Shown here piece by piece: positions 1 through 9,749 of a stretch of DNA of 64,000 nucleotides. Position 1 is the stretch's first letter, and each line of letters starts with the position of its first letter. The DNA is taken from positions 1-64,000 of the forward strand of contig NZ_BAGD01000037.1 of NCBI RefSeq assembly GCF_000308635.1, written 5' to 3'. Origin of the DNA: Nocardia otitidiscaviarum NBRC 14405. Its GTDB lineage: Bacteria > Actinomycetota > Actinomycetes > Mycobacteriales > Mycobacteriaceae. The notes under the pieces were generated by a model. The model was not told the origin of the DNA. It was given only the letters and a program-made list of their open reading frames with translations, and did no database searches. Both the position numbers and the translations under genes were made by a program.

Positions 1-1093
1 GGGAGATGGGGGCGGGACCGTAGACGCGACGTTCGGGCTCCGAGGCGGACGGAATCCGGTGCAGGGCAGGGTCGTCGGCCGGACGCGGACCGGGTGTGTC
101 GTCCCGGTCTGCGCGCGGGGTCGAATCATCCGGGTTCGCGGGCTCGTCGGTGACGGTCGCGCCCTCCTTCCGCAGGATGACCGATTCCACCACGTCGCCG
201 TCGACGTGCAGCACCTCGGTGCGGGCCTCGGCCGGTGCCGGATCGCCCTCGGGCACAGTCGAATCCGCGGTGGGTAGTTTCGCGGTGGGTGTGGGGCCGC
301 CCTTGGACAACTCGACGGTCGGGGTCGGGTCGCCGTCGGCTGCCGAGGGCGTCCGGTCCGCCTCGGGCTGTCCGGGCCCGGTGTTCCCGGCGGGCCTGGG
401 CAGCACGTCGGTGGCGGTCGAATCATCTTCGCGCACCGGCGGTTCCGTGCGCAGTTCGGCGGCCTGCCGCGCCGGGTCGGGCTCGTAGTGGTCGGGCAGT
501 GTGGTGTACGGCCCGTACGGTGAGGTGGTGCCCGGATATCCGGTCCACTGCGGCGAGCCGGGGAAGGCGGTCCCCGGGTATCCGGTGCTCGTCGGGTACC
601 CCGTGGCGGCGAATCCCGAATCCAGGCTCCCCACCGGCGGTTCCGGTTGCCGCTGGTACAGCAGCCACCAGCCGCCCAGCATGAGCGCGAAGCTGATCAG
701 TCCGGAGCCGCCCAGCCCGGTGCCGACCGGTCCGGCGGTCATGATCGCGATACCCAGCGCCACCATCAACACGATGGTCTTGGTGTGCGACTGCGAACTG
801 CGACCCTTCCCGAACAGCGATTCGGCGGCCGATGCCTCGTCCCCCTCCTGCCGCATGAGCACCCAGCTCGCGAGGTACAGCACGATGCCCGCGCCGCCGA
901 AGAAGGCCGAGATCACGAAGGCGACCCGCACCAGTACCGGATCGACGTTGTACCGCCGCCCGAATCCGGCGGCCACGCCCGCGATCGGCCCCTGCCGCGG
1001 CATTCGCACCGGCCGGGTCTGCCAGAGATGATGAAGCTGATCGCTGAAGCTGCCCCGTCCGGCGCCACTGGACCAGTCGCTCGCTGAGTTCAT
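1..1093 (-). CDS. PspC-domain membrane protein (3' end outside window)
   Basis: An open frame runs on the minus strand from an ATG at 1093 past the window edge, so the C-terminus is missing. Residues about 25-75 are a PspC domain: the phrase PIAGVAAGFGRRYNVDP is followed by a hydrophobic helix. Two more hydrophobic segments follow, then a long Pro/Thr/Asp/Glu-rich tail that looks disordered. PspC proteins sense or buffer envelope stress at the inner membrane. A second PspC domain sits at the N-terminus of the sensor kinase at 7685, so the two may belong to one stress circuit. That link is inference. Confidence 0.85.
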   Translation of the reverse strand, partial: MNSASDWSSGAGRGSFSDQLHHLWQTRPVRMPRQGPIAGVAAGFGRRYNVDPVLVRVAFVISAFFGGAGIVLYLASWVLMRQEGDEASAAESLFGKGRSSQSHTKTIVLMVALGIAIMTAGPVGTGLGGSGLISFALMLGGWWLLYQRQPEPPVGSLDSGFAATGYPTSTGYPGTAFPGSPQWTGYPGTTSPYGPYTTLPDHYEPDPARQAAELRTEPPVREDDSTATDVLPRPAGNTGPGQPEADRTPSAADGDPTPTVELSKGGPTPTAKLPTADSTVPEGDPAPAEARTEVLHVDGDVVESVILRKEGATVTDEPANPDDSTPRADRDDTPGPRPADDPALHRIPSASEPERRVYGPAPIS

Positions 1094-1165
1094 GGTCCCA
1101 TCGTCGCGCCGCCCGCCGCTCAGCCGCATCGGGGTTCACCCTGAAAAAGGGCCTGAACTCCCGGA

Positions 1166-4100
1166 TCAGGCACAGGGCGGGTCGTAGGGCAGCTGCGGCA
1201 GGTACCGCTGCCAGAGTTCCGGGGTCCACAGCTCACCGGTGACCGCGCAGACGCGATCCACGGCATGCTCGATATCCAAGTCCCAGACGCGAAGTGCGCC
1301 GTCCTCATCGGTCGCGACGGCGAAACGGCCGCTCGGGTGCAGGGAGCTGAGCCAGGGCTGGCCCGATTCGACGAGCGGTTCGCCCAGGCGTCGGGGGTGC
1401 GCGGGATCGCTCAGCTCCCACAGCTGGATCGCACCTCGGAAATCACTGGTGATCATGGTGCGCCCGTCGGCCGAGAAGTCGATGGTGCGGGTCGAGAGCG
1501 GATGGGCGACGAACGGTTCGCCGATCCGGACCGGTTTCGCGAGGTCACTGATATCCCACAGTTGCACGGATTCGGAGTCGGTGGTCGCCATGAGCTGGAA
1601 GTCGGGGGAATAGCTGGCGAAGTTGGACATTCCGGCGTGCTGCCGGACCATATCGTCCAGGTATCGAGGTCGGGCGGGATCGCTGACGTCCCACCGGCCG
1701 ATGGTGAAGTCACCGTCGACCGAGACCGGCGGATGCTGGAGCAGCAGTGTCGTGCCATCCGGACTGAAGTCCATCGAGCTCGCATTGTTTCCGCTCGGTA
1801 TGGCTCGATCGAAGGGGACGGGGTGGAAGCGCTCGGCCAGATCCCACAACCGGATCCGTTCCCCCTCACCCGACGCCATGATCTTCCCATCGCGGGAGAG
1901 CGCCAGGTCGTAGAGTGGATCCGGCATTCGCCAGGGTACCGGCCGTCCGATGCGCGCGGGATCGGAGATGTCGATGGCGTAGCCCGCCGGGGGGAAGAAC
2001 GAGGTGACCAACAGGGTGCGGCCGTCCGGAGTGAGCGCGGCGTCGAAGTCGCGGCCGTCGAGCCTGCTGTCGCCGCGGTACGCGGGCGGCTGTCCGTCCC
2101 GCATGTCCCAGACCTGGATCCGTCCGTCGGCCGAGACGCTCACCATCCGATCGCCCGAGGCATCGAACAGCGGCGGAGCGACCACGCCCGCATGCCCGTC
2201 GAGCCGGGCCGGTGGCAAGGACCAGGTCTCGATGCGCCCGACCGCGCCGGTCGCCAGGGTGCGGCCATCGGGGGCGAAGACGATGTCGGTGGGGCCGTCG
2301 ACACAGGGCGTCGACACCTCGCGATACCGGCAGCTGGTGGTGTTCGAGACGAGACGGTGCGGATATCGGATCGGCGATGCGGCGGCGGTGACGTTCCACA
2401 GCACGGTGCCTTCCATGCCGGCGGTCGCCAGCGTGCGGCCGTCGGGACTGAAGGCCAGCGCGTTGACGGTGTCGTCCTCGATATCGAGGGGCAGGCCGAG
2501 GGCTCGCGGGTGTGCTGGATCGCCGATGTCCCACAGCCGGACGGTGGCGGTGTGTCCGCCGGTATCGGGTACCGCGTCGTAGCCGCCGACCGCGATGACG
2601 GTGCCGGTCGGATCGAAGGCGAGGTCGGTGACGGTCAGTGTCGCGCCTCGGAACTCACCTACCGGCACCGCACGGCCCGAGCCGGTCGTATCCCAGAGCC
2701 GGACGAGCTGGTCGCCTTCTTCCAGATTCACCGTCGCCAGGATGCGGCTGCCGGGGCCGTAGCGCAGCAACTGCTGAATGGAGCCGTAGCGCCCGGTGCC
2801 CAACGGCAGGACCGACTTCCGAACGGCGAGCGCGGCATCCGCCACATCCCAGAGTTCGAGGTCGTAGGGGGTGAGGATGGCCACGGTGCGGCCGTCGCCG
2901 ACGAACTCGGCCGCGAGTATCCGACCCTTGGTGTCGGGGAGAACGCCGATTTCACGAGGTGCGCCGGGTCCGTCGACATCCCACAGACGCGCCGGTGCGG
3001 TCTCGGCCGTGGTGAGCATGAGCGCGCCGTCGGGGCTGAACGTGAAGCCGGAGACCTGCTCGATCGTGCGCGCCGTCGGCCGGGGGCGCTGCTGTTCGGT
3101 GGCGTCCCAGAAACGCAGCACCCCGGCCGCGTCGAGCGAGGCCAGCGCCGAGTCGCCGGGGCGGTACCGCACCTGCTTCACCAGGAGGCTGTCGGCAGCC
3201 GGGCTGACGGTCACCAACGGCAGGTCCTGAGTCCGCAGCAGGCGGGTGCCCACCCCGGCGTCATTCGGGCGCAATTGTCGTGCCACCAGTGATAATTGGG
3301 CGGCCAATGACGGGTCCAGGGAGAACTGCCGGTCGGCCTCGGCCAGCACGGCGGCGAAGTTCTTCTCATCGCGCTGCTGATCGGCCAGGCGCATCTGGGT
3401 GTACGCCGCGAACCCGACCACCAGCAGCACGACGCCCAGCACGGCCAGCGCGGCTTTGGTGCGAGTGGTCCGCAGGCGGGAGTGTGCGCGGGAGACCTCG
3501 GACGCGGTGAGGAATTCGCGGGCGAGGTCGCCGACGGGCGGTGGGTCGGCATTGTCGAGTGCGTGCCGGAGGCGGGTGCCCCGGTAGAGCAGCGAGGAAT
3601 CCCGATGCTGGGCCGCCCATTCCGCGGCATCGGACTCCAGACGCTGGCGGATCAGGTAGCCGACGCGGTCCTCGTCGATCCAGGCGTGCAGGCGGGGCCA
3701 GGCGGTGAGGACGATCTCGTGGGTGAGGGTGACCGCGTCGGCGTCGAGGGTGATCAGGCGGGTCCGGGAGAGGAGTTCCAGTGCGGCTGTGGCGTCTTCG
3801 CGGTCGGCCGCCCGGGCCAGCAGTTCCGGGCGCCGGGCGGGGCGGCGGGTGTCGTGCGCGTCCTGGCCCACCGTGACCAGACCCAGCAGGATGTCCTTGG
3901 CGGCGTGCCGCTGCGGTTCGGACAGCTCCCGCCAAGCGTCTTCGGCGGTGGCGGCGACCGAGCCGACTACACCGCCCGCCTTGCGGTACCCGGTGACGGT
4001 GAGTTTGCGGCCCTCACGGTGCTGCCAGGTGGCGGCCATGACGTGGGAGAGCAGGGGCAGTGCGCCCGGATCGTAGCCGCGCCGGCGGTCGTGCTCGCCG

Positions 4101-5155
4101 ACGCCGCACAGTTCGGTGATGACCAGTTCCTCCAGGCCGGGCTCCAGTTCCAGCCCGGCAGCGCGGGCGGGTCCGGTGACGGCCTGGGCGAGTTCGTCGA
4201 GCCGCATCGGCCCCAGCAGGTAGCCGCGCTGCTCCAGCGCGTCCTGCAGGACGGGGTAGCTGAGGCAGTGCGCGTAGAAGTCGGCGCGCAGCGCCACCAC
4301 CGTTGTGCCGTGTCCGGCCCGGTCGGCGAGGGCGTCGAGAAACTCCTGGCGTTCGGATTCGCTGGCGCAGGTGGTGAACACCTCTTCGAACTGGTCCACG
4401 ACCAGCAGGTGCCGCGGTGTCGTGCGGTCCGACGCGGGTGGTTCCGGAACTGGTTCGGACGCTGCGTGATTCGATGCGCACTCGGCCGCCGCCGTACCGG
4501 TGGTCGGGAGCGTGTCGAGCGCTTCGCGCAGCACGGTGAGCGGGTGTGGCCCCGGGGTGAGGGTGGTGATCTCCCAATCGTCGAGTGTGGGAACGAGACC
4601 GGCCGCTAGCAGGGACGACTTCCCGGCTCCGGAGGCGCCCACCACCACGATCAGGTCCGGGTGGGTGCGCACCAGTTCGACGAGTTCGGCGGTGGCGCGG
4701 GCGCGGCCGAAGAACAGCCCACGGTTCGCGAGGCTGTAGGAGGTCAATCCCGGATAAGGGCAGGAGGTTTCGGCCTCGTCTTCCGGATTCCAGGTGGTCG
4801 CCGCGCGCCACAGCCGCTGCCATTCCTTGGGGTCAGCCAGCGGCTGGGGCAGTGGCGCACCGGATGCGCGGGCCTGGTCGATGAGGGTGAGCACCACCGG
4901 GAGCAGGGATTCGAAGCGGGCCGGAACATTGCGGCCCGCCTTCCAATCGCTGATGCGCTGGGCGGACACGCCGCCCCCGCGACGGCCCTGGGCGGCGCGC
5001 ATGCGGGCCTCGCTGGCGGCGGCGACTCGACGCAGCGTCGGATTGCCTGCCGCCTCGTACAATTCGGCGAATCGATGTGCGAACAGTGCTCGTGGTGACC
5101 GGATCTCCGGATCGGTGCCGGTCCCGCCGCCGTTCGATCGATCCCCCACGAGCAT
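1166..5155 (-). CDS. HTH / nSTAND NTPase / WD40-repeat protein
   Basis: 1329 residues. Residues about 25-95 look like the helix-turn-helix-like N-terminus common in actinobacterial STAND proteins (VSAQRISDWKAGRNVP). Residues 134-560 form an nSTAND1-type P-loop NTPase with Walker A GASGAGKS at 173-180 and Walker B HLLVVDQFEE at about 249-258. One transmembrane helix follows near 560-582. From about 640 to the end there are many WD40 blades (FSPDGRTLAT and RLWDI/LWDLS units), enough for two propellers. STAND proteins act as ligand-gated scaffolds; some bacterial members are anti-phage, but such proteins are also ordinary in actinomycetes. The ligand and output are unknown. It has no obvious operon partner. 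Confidence 0.9.
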   Translation of the reverse strand: MLVGDRSNGGGTGTDPEIRSPRALFAHRFAELYEAAGNPTLRRVAAASEARMRAAQGRRGGGVSAQRISDWKAGRNVPARFESLLPVVLTLIDQARASGAPLPQPLADPKEWQRLWRAATTWNPEDEAETSCPYPGLTSYSLANRGLFFGRARATAELVELVRTHPDLIVVVGASGAGKSSLLAAGLVPTLDDWEITTLTPGPHPLTVLREALDTLPTTGTAAAECASNHAASEPVPEPPASDRTTPRHLLVVDQFEEVFTTCASESERQEFLDALADRAGHGTTVVALRADFYAHCLSYPVLQDALEQRGYLLGPMRLDELAQAVTGPARAAGLELEPGLEELVITELCGVGEHDRRRGYDPGALPLLSHVMAATWQHREGRKLTVTGYRKAGGVVGSVAATAEDAWRELSEPQRHAAKDILLGLVTVGQDAHDTRRPARRPELLARAADREDATAALELLSRTRLITLDADAVTLTHEIVLTAWPRLHAWIDEDRVGYLIRQRLESDAAEWAAQHRDSSLLYRGTRLRHALDNADPPPVGDLAREFLTASEVSRAHSRLRTTRTKAALAVLGVVLLVVGFAAYTQMRLADQQRDEKNFAAVLAEADRQFSLDPSLAAQLSLVARQLRPNDAGVGTRLLRTQDLPLVTVSPAADSLLVKQVRYRPGDSALASLDAAGVLRFWDATEQQRPRPTARTIEQVSGFTFSPDGALMLTTAETAPARLWDVDGPGAPREIGVLPDTKGRILAAEFVGDGRTVAILTPYDLELWDVADAALAVRKSVLPLGTGRYGSIQQLLRYGPGSRILATVNLEEGDQLVRLWDTTGSGRAVPVGEFRGATLTVTDLAFDPTGTVIAVGGYDAVPDTGGHTATVRLWDIGDPAHPRALGLPLDIEDDTVNALAFSPDGRTLATAGMEGTVLWNVTAAASPIRYPHRLVSNTTSCRYREVSTPCVDGPTDIVFAPDGRTLATGAVGRIETWSLPPARLDGHAGVVAPPLFDASGDRMVSVSADGRIQVWDMRDGQPPAYRGDSRLDGRDFDAALTPDGRTLLVTSFFPPAGYAIDISDPARIGRPVPWRMPDPLYDLALSRDGKIMASGEGERIRLWDLAERFHPVPFDRAIPSGNNASSMDFSPDGTTLLLQHPPVSVDGDFTIGRWDVSDPARPRYLDDMVRQHAGMSNFASYSPDFQLMATTDSESVQLWDISDLAKPVRIGEPFVAHPLSTRTIDFSADGRTMITSDFRGAIQLWELSDPAHPRRLGEPLVESGQPWLSSLHPSGRFAVATDEDGALRVWDLDIEHAVDRVCAVTGELWTPELWQRYLPQLPYDPPCA

Positions 5156-5195
5156 GGAGTCAATGTAACTGTCGTTCAGCGGAATCGGCGAGGAG

Positions 5196-5220
5196 CGGCG
5201 GCGCGGATACCGCGCCGCCG
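5196..5220 (-). terminator. GC-rich hairpin terminator after porin gene
   Basis: Perfect 11-bp stem (CGGCGGCGCGG / CCGCGCCGCCG) with a three-base loop, 16 bases downstream of the porin stop on the minus strand. There is no U-tract, as is usual in high-GC actinobacteria. Confidence 0.6.
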
Positions 5221-5236
5221 CCCCCGGCGTAGCCGG

Positions 5237-5887
5237 TCAGAGCACGATCGGGTCGCCGGTGACCCAGTCGGCCGCATCGGCCTCCGGTGAGGTGGCCTCG
5301 ACGATGGTGTACGACTGCACGGTCAGTGGACCGCCGCAGTTCTGTACGGTCAGGCGGTAGTCGCGGTCGACGATGTAGCCTGTGCTGCCCGGCGGCAATT
5401 CCTTGGAACCGCGCTCCACCGTGACGATCTCGCCCGGGGTGATGGACAGATGCAGTCCCATGCCACCGCCGATGCGCGGGGTGATGCCCGCGCTGGCGTG
5501 CGGGGTCACCCCGGTGAGGGCGTTGGCGCTGACTCCGATGCCGAGGTCGGCGTCCACGCCTGCGCTCGCGTCGATGTCGAAGGTCACGTCCAGGTCGACC
5601 GCGCAGCCGACGAGCCACCCGGTGTGGATGGTTCCGGTGCCGCCCTCGACCCGCCCGTAGGAGGTGTTCGTGAGGTACACCTCGCGGTTGGTCGGCATGC
5701 CGTTCAGCGGCGCCACCGGATGGAACCAGCTGTCGGTGTGTCCGACGGTGACGCTCATGCCATCGGGTACGGCGGTGGTCTTCTCGTGCGGCGCCAGCCC
5801 CCCGGCTCCGGCGGTGGCCGCGAACGGCCCGGCGACGGTGACTCCGGTCGCGATGACGGCGGCGATGAGTACGGACTCGATATTCAT
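5237..5887 (-). CDS. MspA-family outer-membrane porin
   Basis: 216 residues from the ATG at 5887, which is preceded by GGGAGGAACC. An upstream GTG at 5911 is possible but lacks such a site. An N-terminal signal peptide ends near residue 29. The mature part resembles MspA-family porins: an early DGMSVTVGHTDSW stretch, the GWLVGCAVDLDV strand, a SAG.TPRIGGGMGLHLSI region, and a late VQNCGGPLTVQSY strand. The two cysteines could pair. MspA proteins form octameric channels for small hydrophilic solutes through the mycolate outer membrane, so this gene points to a mycolic-acid bacterium. Confidence 0.88.
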   Translation of the reverse strand: MNIESVLIAAVIATGVTVAGPFAATAGAGGLAPHEKTTAVPDGMSVTVGHTDSWFHPVAPLNGMPTNREVYLTNTSYGRVEGGTGTIHTGWLVGCAVDLDVTFDIDASAGVDADLGIGVSANALTGVTPHASAGITPRIGGGMGLHLSITPGEIVTVERGSKELPPGSTGYIVDRDYRLTVQNCGGPLTVQSYTIVEATSPEADAADWVTGDPIVL

Positions 5888-6095
5888 GGTTCCTCCCCGA
5901 ACCTGTTGCACCCGTGGCGATCCGCGAGTGCCGGAGCCGTTGTGGCTCTGAGAAGAACGTAGGGAGGGAGCCTGGGGCGATGCTGTGGTCGGCTACGGTC
6001 CGGACTGTGAAACCCCTGATGGGAGAGGCGGAATGAGTTGTCCGGACCGGACAGGATCGCTTCGGGGTCGAGTGAATCCGGCGTGCAACCGCTGT

Positions 6096-6120
6096 GCCAC
6101 CCTCGCCGCCTGAGGGTGGC
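6096..6120 (-). terminator. Hairpin terminator downstream of lipase gene
   Basis: A 9-bp perfect stem (GCCACCCTC / GAGGGTGGC) with a seven-base loop, 21 bases past the lipase stop on the minus strand. The rest of the roughly 250-bp gap between the lipase and porin genes shows nothing else I recognise. Confidence 0.6.
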
Positions 6121-6140
6121 GATTCACGCCGCGGTGTGCG

Positions 6141-7472
6141 CTAGCCTCCGGGGAAGCCGGGCGGCAGCGGCTGGAAATCGGCCTTGAACTTCGGGCCCGG
6201 CGGCAGGCCGCGCAGCAGTGCGCTGGTCCAGGCGACCGCGGGAATCCATCCGGTCACGGCGTTGGTGATGTGCTCGGGGACGGGCACGGTGTAGAAGCGC
6301 AGGTCCGCGCCGCGTTCCCAGTACGAGTTCACGGTGGGGATCACCACCGACGGCGGGATCAGCTCGTCCCACAGGCCGTGCCACCACAGCACCGGCGTAT
6401 CGGGGATGTACTTGCCGAGGCTGTTGTCCCGCAGCACCTCCAGCACCGCGGGCGAATTCTCCAGCGACTTGCCCGGCTGGTAGTAGGCGCTGATCGGGCG
6501 GTACGAGCCGGTCAATGCGATGGTGGCGTAGCAGCGGTCCTGGAAGTCCGCGAGCAGCCGCTGCCCCTCCTCGGTGAGCAGCTCCTTCGGGTCGAACACG
6601 TCGGGGTATTCGCGGGCCAGGCTGGCCATGCCGAGCCACATGGTGAAGTTGCTGGTGCCGGTCAATCCCGGCTGCGGTTGGGTGGCGTAGCGCGCGATGC
6701 CCACCAGATCGGCCGGGGTGCCGCCGATGGTGGTGCCGAGAATCCGCACATCCGGTGCGTAGGTGGCGCGCAGTTCCGCCGCGCGGATGGAACCGGAACC
6801 GCCGCCGGAGTAGCCGTAGAGCGCGATGCCGGAATCGGTCAGGCCCAGGCCCGGATCGTTCTTCATGGCACGCAGGCTGTCCAGCACCATCTTGCCCTCG
6901 GCATAGGTGTTGAAGGTGTTGAACTTGCCGTCGAAGTCGGGCACGTTGATGGCGAAGCCCTGCGCCAGCCAGTACTGGGCGAGCGCGGCCTCCTTCATGG
7001 TCCCGGTCCGCAGCGTGTAGGACGGATTGCAGGAGGAGTCGGTGGAGTCGATCGCCTCCTGGAAGGACACCACCGGGCGCGGGCTGCCGACCCACGGAAT
7101 GCCGGGGACGATCACGGTGGTGGCGGTGACGATCGGATTGTCGTGCACGTCGTTGGACCGGTACAGCAGCTGCTTGGTGTAGACCGGGAACGGAATCCCC
7201 AGGATCCGGGTCTGCACCTCGCGCGAGCGCACGATCTGTCCGGGCTGGTAGGAGGCGATATCCGCCGGATCGTCGTACCAGGGATCCTCCTCCGGCACCG
7301 GAATCGGCAGCAGGTCGTACAGCTCCGGTTCGGACGGCAGCTGCGGCAGCTGATTCTGGTCGGGCGGGAAGGTCGGATATCCGGGTTCGGCGACCGCCGT
7401 CCCCGCCGCACTCACCGCCACTAGCCCCGACATCGCCATCACGGCGAGTCGGCGCAGGCGCGCCTTGCTCAC
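6141..7472 (-). CDS. Secreted triacylglycerol lipase (LIP family)
   Basis: 443 residues from a GTG at 7472 behind TGGAGGACCC. A signal peptide covers about residues 1-28 (ends near AVAEPG). The body matches the actinobacterial secretory lipase family: nucleophile elbow ALYGYSGGGSGS with Ser at about 221, a candidate Asp in LWWHGLWDELIPP near 369, and a candidate His in VPVPEHITN near 400. It probably hydrolyses triacylglycerols or other acyl esters outside the membrane. It is transcribed away from the PspC kinase gene; the 212-bp gap holds both promoters. Confidence 0.87.
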   Translation of the reverse strand: MSKARLRRLAVMAMSGLVAVSAAGTAVAEPGYPTFPPDQNQLPQLPSEPELYDLLPIPVPEEDPWYDDPADIASYQPGQIVRSREVQTRILGIPFPVYTKQLLYRSNDVHDNPIVTATTVIVPGIPWVGSPRPVVSFQEAIDSTDSSCNPSYTLRTGTMKEAALAQYWLAQGFAINVPDFDGKFNTFNTYAEGKMVLDSLRAMKNDPGLGLTDSGIALYGYSGGGSGSIRAAELRATYAPDVRILGTTIGGTPADLVGIARYATQPQPGLTGTSNFTMWLGMASLAREYPDVFDPKELLTEEGQRLLADFQDRCYATIALTGSYRPISAYYQPGKSLENSPAVLEVLRDNSLGKYIPDTPVLWWHGLWDELIPPSVVIPTVNSYWERGADLRFYTVPVPEHITNAVTGWIPAVAWTSALLRGLPPGPKFKADFQPLPPGFPGG

Positions 7473-7684
7473 TTGGGTCCTCCAGCGTCGTTGCTCGTAT
7501 CGCCGATCACACTTACTCGGCGGTCAGTTGCCAGCTCACAGCAAATGACAGCAATGCGCTATCGGCAGACCGCCGAGGGTGGACGGATCCGACTGTGCAT
7601 GTGCACAAGCCCCCCGGCCTCAGGGTGTGAATCCGGGTGTTTCCGGATGTCGTGGTGTCGGGTGTGCGTGCCAGTATCGAAGGC

Positions 7685-9037
7685 ATGTACCCGCCGGTGC
7701 CTTTCTTCGACCCTGCCCAGGGGCAGCCCGTCGCGCATGTGCCGCGGCTGATGCGGCGCTCCGGTGGGCGGATCGTCGGCGGGGTGGCCGGTGGGCTCGC
7801 CGATCACCTCGGTGTCGACGTGTTCAAGGTGCGGATGGCGTTCGTGCTGTTGTCCGCGCTGGCCGGGGCCGGGATCCTGGCGTACGGACTGCTGTGGATC
7901 TTCACCCCGGGCGGCGGGGACGACACTCCGCCGTCGGCGCGGGAGCGGCGGCAGGGGATCGGGTTGGCGCTGCTCGGGCTGGCGCTGTCGGTGGCCATGG
8001 CGTGGGTGTTCAGTGGGACCGCCGCCCAGGTGATCGGGCCGATCATCGTGGTCGCCGTCGGCGCGGCGCTGGTGTGGCGCGAATTCGACGAGGACGGGCC
8101 GCGCTCGGTCCTCGGCCTGCCCGCCAAGGCGTCGGTGGTGACCTGGGCGCGCATCGTCGGCGGGGCCACCCTCATCGTCGTCGGTCTCGGCGTGGTGGTG
8201 TTGGCGCGCATCGATCTGAGTTCGCTCGGTTCGGCGCTGCTGGCGGTGGCGGTCACCCTGATCGGCGCAGGACTGCTCACGGTGCCGCTGTGGCTGCGCA
8301 TGATGCGCGCGCTCAACGACGAGCGCTCCGCCCGCATTCGCAATGAGGAGCGTGAGGAGATCGCCTCGCATCTGCACGATTCGGTATTGCAGACCCTGGC
8401 CCTGATCCAGCGGCAGGCCGACAATCCGCAGGAGGTGGTGCGGCTGGCCCGCAGCCAGGAGCGAGAGCTGCGCAAATGGCTGTTCGACGACACCGGGCCC
8501 GCACATTCCAGCCTGGCCGCGGCGCTGCGCACCATCGCCGGTGAGGTGGAGGACCAGCACGGTGTGAAGGTCACGCCGGTGACCGTCGGCGATGTCACCA
8601 TGGATCTCGACGACAGCGGCAGCGGGCTGCCCAAGGAGCATTTCACCGCCATTCTGGGGGCCACCCGGGAGGCACTGGTCAATGCCGCCAAACACGCGGG
8701 CGTCCCGGCCATCGACCTGTTCGCGGAGGTCGAACCGCATCAGGTGAGCGTCTTCGTGCGTGACCGCGGCAAGGGGTTCGACCCGGACGGCGTCTCCGCC
8801 GACCGGCAGGGCCTGGCGAAATCCATTCACGGCCGGATCGAGCGGCGCGGCGGCACCGTCGAGGTGAAATCCGCGCCCGGCCGCGGGACCGAGGTGCGAA
8901 TCTTCATGCCGCGCAAGGACGGCGCCGACGAGCGGTTGGTCGTTCGCACCGAGGAGCCGGTATCGGGCGCGGAGCCGGAGGCCGAGTCGCCGAACGGCCG
9001 GGTGGTCTATGACGCGACCGTGGAGGGTCGGCGCTGA
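7685..9037 (+). CDS. PspC-domain sensor histidine kinase
   Basis: 450 residues from the ATG at 7685, chosen over an upstream start because GAAGG lies seven bases before it. A PspC domain fills residues about 22-76, followed by several membrane helices to about residue 212. The cytoplasmic part has a HisKA_3 dimerisation box (EEIASHLHDSVLQTL, phospho-His near 231) and a HATPase_c domain (TREALVNAAKHAG near 330, RDRGKGFDPDG). This is the NarX/DesK kinase class. The response regulator gene starts 70 bases downstream and is the obvious partner. By domain content the signal is membrane or envelope stress. Confidence 0.9.
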   Translation: MYPPVPFFDPAQGQPVAHVPRLMRRSGGRIVGGVAGGLADHLGVDVFKVRMAFVLLSALAGAGILAYGLLWIFTPGGGDDTPPSARERRQGIGLALLGLALSVAMAWVFSGTAAQVIGPIIVVAVGAALVWREFDEDGPRSVLGLPAKASVVTWARIVGGATLIVVGLGVVVLARIDLSSLGSALLAVAVTLIGAGLLTVPLWLRMMRALNDERSARIRNEEREEIASHLHDSVLQTLALIQRQADNPQEVVRLARSQERELRKWLFDDTGPAHSSLAAALRTIAGEVEDQHGVKVTPVTVGDVTMDLDDSGSGLPKEHFTAILGATREALVNAAKHAGVPAIDLFAEVEPHQVSVFVRDRGKGFDPDGVSADRQGLAKSIHGRIERRGGTVEVKSAPGRGTEVRIFMPRKDGADERLVVRTEEPVSGAEPEAESPNGRVVYDATVEGRR

Positions 9038-9107
9038 CCGCCGCATCGGCGCAGCGTGTGGTACGGATGTGGGTGGGTTCGATCCGCTGGCAGCGTGAGG
9101 AGATGCA

Positions 9108-9749
9108 GTGAGTGTCCGGGTTTTTCTGGTCGACGATCACGCCGTGTTCCGGTCCGGGGTGCGTGCGGAGCTGAGCCGGGAAACCGATATGCAGGTGGTC
9201 GGCGAGGCCGGTGGCGTGGCCGAGGCGATCGCCGGAATCAAGGCCAGCACCCCGGATGTGGTGCTGCTGGATGTGCATATGCCCGACGGCGGCGGTGTCG
9301 CGGTGTTGCAGGGGATCGAGGCGGGGCCGGTGTGCTTGGCGCTCAGCGTCTCCGATGCGGCCGAGGACGTGATCGCGGTGATTCGGGCGGGGGCGCGCGG
9401 CTATGTGACCAAGACCATCTCGGGGCCGGAACTGGCCGACGGGATTCGCCGGGTGGCCGGGGGCGACGCGGTGTTCAGTCCGCGGCTGGCCGGATTCGTG
9501 CTGGACTCCTTCACCGGCCGGTCCCAGGTTCCGGAGCCGCCGCTGGATCCGGAACTGGATTCGCTCACCCCGCGTGAGCTGGAGGTGCTGCGCCTGTTGG
9601 CGCGCGGCTACACCTATCGGGAGATCGCCGAGAATCTGTTCATCTCGGTGAAGACCGTGGAGACGCACGCCTCCAATGTGCTGCGCAAGACGCAGCAGTC
9701 AAACCGCAACGCCCTCACCCGCTGGGCGCATCGTCGGCGCATCGACTGA
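9108..9749 (+). CDS. NarL/LuxR-family response regulator
   Basis: 213 residues from GTG at 9108 (upstream GTGAGGAGATGCA). The receiver domain spans residues 1-118 with acidic pair Asp9-Asp10 and phospho-acceptor Asp55 in VVLLDVHMPDGG. The LuxR-type HTH is at about 148-205 (LTPRELEVLRLLARGYTYREIAENL). It follows the PspC kinase directly and is presumably phosphorylated by it. A strong hairpin closes the unit at 9761. Confidence 0.93.
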   Translation: MSVRVFLVDDHAVFRSGVRAELSRETDMQVVGEAGGVAEAIAGIKASTPDVVLLDVHMPDGGGVAVLQGIEAGPVCLALSVSDAAEDVIAVIRAGARGYVTKTISGPELADGIRRVAGGDAVFSPRLAGFVLDSFTGRSQVPEPPLDPELDSLTPRELEVLRLLARGYTYREIAENLFISVKTVETHASNVLRKTQQSNRNALTRWAHRRRID

